DNA from: Temnopleurus reevesii
Taxonomy: Eukaryota > Echinodermata > Echinoidea > Temnopleuroida > Temnopleuridae
Length of the DNA stretch: 15,391 nt
Reading direction: 5' to 3'
NCBI GenBank assembly: GCA_036244855.1
Contig: BQKZ01004918.1
Location: forward strand, 21,601-36,991
The notes beneath the pieces are model-generated. The model searched no databases. It worked only from the letters and a program-made list of their open reading frames with translations, and was not told where the DNA came from. A program made the position numbers and the translations under genes. Positions 14,766 through 15,391 of the stretch are shown here, in pieces. How positions within the stretch are numbered: the first letter of the stretch is position 1; each line of letters starts with the position of its first letter.

Positions 14766-14961
14766 CTAGTTCTTCTACATTTGAATCTTGTAAAAATGGG
14801 GTGTCGATTAAATAATAATTCTATTTTTAGAGTTAGCTCATCACTCTCTGGTTCAAAGGATGATTAAAAGGATATCTTCATGAGGTTTGGCGGAACACTT
14901 GAAATGCACATGTGAATATAAAAACATACACAGGTAAATTTTGCCATCCAATGAGCCAAGA

Positions 14962-14967
14962 TTTATT
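14962..14967 (-). terminator. Poly(A) signal for the - strand gene at the right edge
   Basis: TTTATT on the + strand is AATAAA on the - strand, about 100 bases past the stop codon at 15069. This is a normal distance for a cleavage and polyadenylation signal. A single hexamer match in AT-rich DNA is weak evidence alone. Confidence 0.5.
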
Positions 14968-15068
14968 TGTGTAAACAAAACTCAAATACTTCAAATTGAT
15001 TGAATATTATTTTCATGCATCCATTTTAAGTCGTTGAAATTTTGTGGGCGTGTATAAATCCTGCTGGA

Positions 15069-15186
15069 TTATCTACGTCGTCTCTTCAAAGTCCATTCAA
15101 AGATTTCTTCAGTAAATTCCCCGATCTGGTTGAATGCAATGTCCTGATGGCTTTCCTGGATAGGTTCTGTCTCCATCATCTCGCTC
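15069..15186 (-). CDS. Last coding exon of an unidentified - strand gene
   Basis: Reading leftward, a strong acceptor (ttattcttttgcag, + strand 15187 onward) is followed by an open frame that enters in phase (one base completes the previous codon). It then reads SEMMETEPIQESHQDIAFNQ, IGEFTEEIFEWTLKRRRR, and TAA at 15071-15069. The 38-residue tail is acidic and helical and ends in four arginines. I do not recognise the protein. Support comes from the acceptor, the composition (no repeat character, balanced codons) and the AATAAA downstream. The rest of the gene lies to the right of the window. It converges on the SMYD gene tail-to-tail over about 3.5 kb. Confidence 0.6.
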
Positions 15187-15374
15187 CTGCAAAAGAATAA
15201 GATTATAAATGGAAATTAACAGCCTGAAGATCTAATTTATTCTCATAAAAAGGAGCTATGTTTTTTATGAAAATTGTCAAAATCACATGTCGTAATGGTG
15301 AACCTGTAAATCAACTGCTATCTATCAATTTTTGAAAAGAGGGAAGGTACACCAGCATTAACCCTAATCCCATT

Positions 15375-15391
15375 GGGGGGGGGGGGGGGGG
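15375..15391 (+). repeat. Terminal run of 17 G
   Basis: The window ends in an uninterrupted G homopolymer after CCCATT. It may be a real poly-G tract or a place where assembly or sequencing stalled. Confidence 0.8.

Overview
This is eukaryotic, intron-rich, AT-rich animal DNA. The layout (short exons, GT-AG introns of 0.4-1.7 kb, long GAT/ATC microsatellites, many small inverted-repeat elements, a tRNA-derived SINE) suggests a marine invertebrate. A sea urchin or other echinoderm is my best guess from general look, but nothing in the window proves it.

The centre, about 2.2-11.5 kb on the + strand, is one gene of the SMYD (SET and MYND domain) lysine methyltransferase family, closest to SMYD3. 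Nine exons can be joined with matching splice phases: 2191-2366, 2980-3040, 3453-3826, 5526-5628, 6501-6611, 6998-7124, 8620-8788, 9996-10104 and 10933-11019. They make 438 codons plus stop, near the usual SMYD3 length of about 428. The MYND zinc finger (all eight ligands), the NHSC motif and the SET tyrosine are present. Exon 5, however, carries an in-frame TGA at 6579-6581, exactly where the first cysteine of the post-SET CxCxxC zinc site should be. This is a null allele or pseudogene, a sequence error, or much less likely a selenocysteine codon.

The most striking structure is in the 3' half of the gene. Exons 1-5 (MYND, SET, post-SET) are single-copy, but every exon for the C-terminal helical domain has extra local copies. 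The 3' end of exon 6 with its donor is repeated (7104-7985). Exon 7 has four further full or partial copies (8401-9403). Exon 8 has two degenerate upstream copies (9634-9916). The last exon, with its 3' flank and ATC microsatellite, is duplicated whole (10933-11427 and 11428-11918), giving two open alternative C-termini. A 433-bp inverted-repeat element sits inside the exon-6 repeat array, and the neighbouring repeat copies show its empty site.

Upstream, 1765-2054 (- strand) is the first coding exon of an unidentified, divergently transcribed gene sharing a promoter of about 136 bp with the SMYD gene. The first 1.6 kb holds a 230-bp tandem repeat, a pair of distant inverted ends (24 and 1516) and a nested TA-flanked MITE. 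From about 11.9 to 15 kb there is mostly non-coding DNA with MITEs and a polypurine tract. At 15069-15186 (- strand) is the last coding exon of another unidentified gene. The window ends in a run of 17 G.
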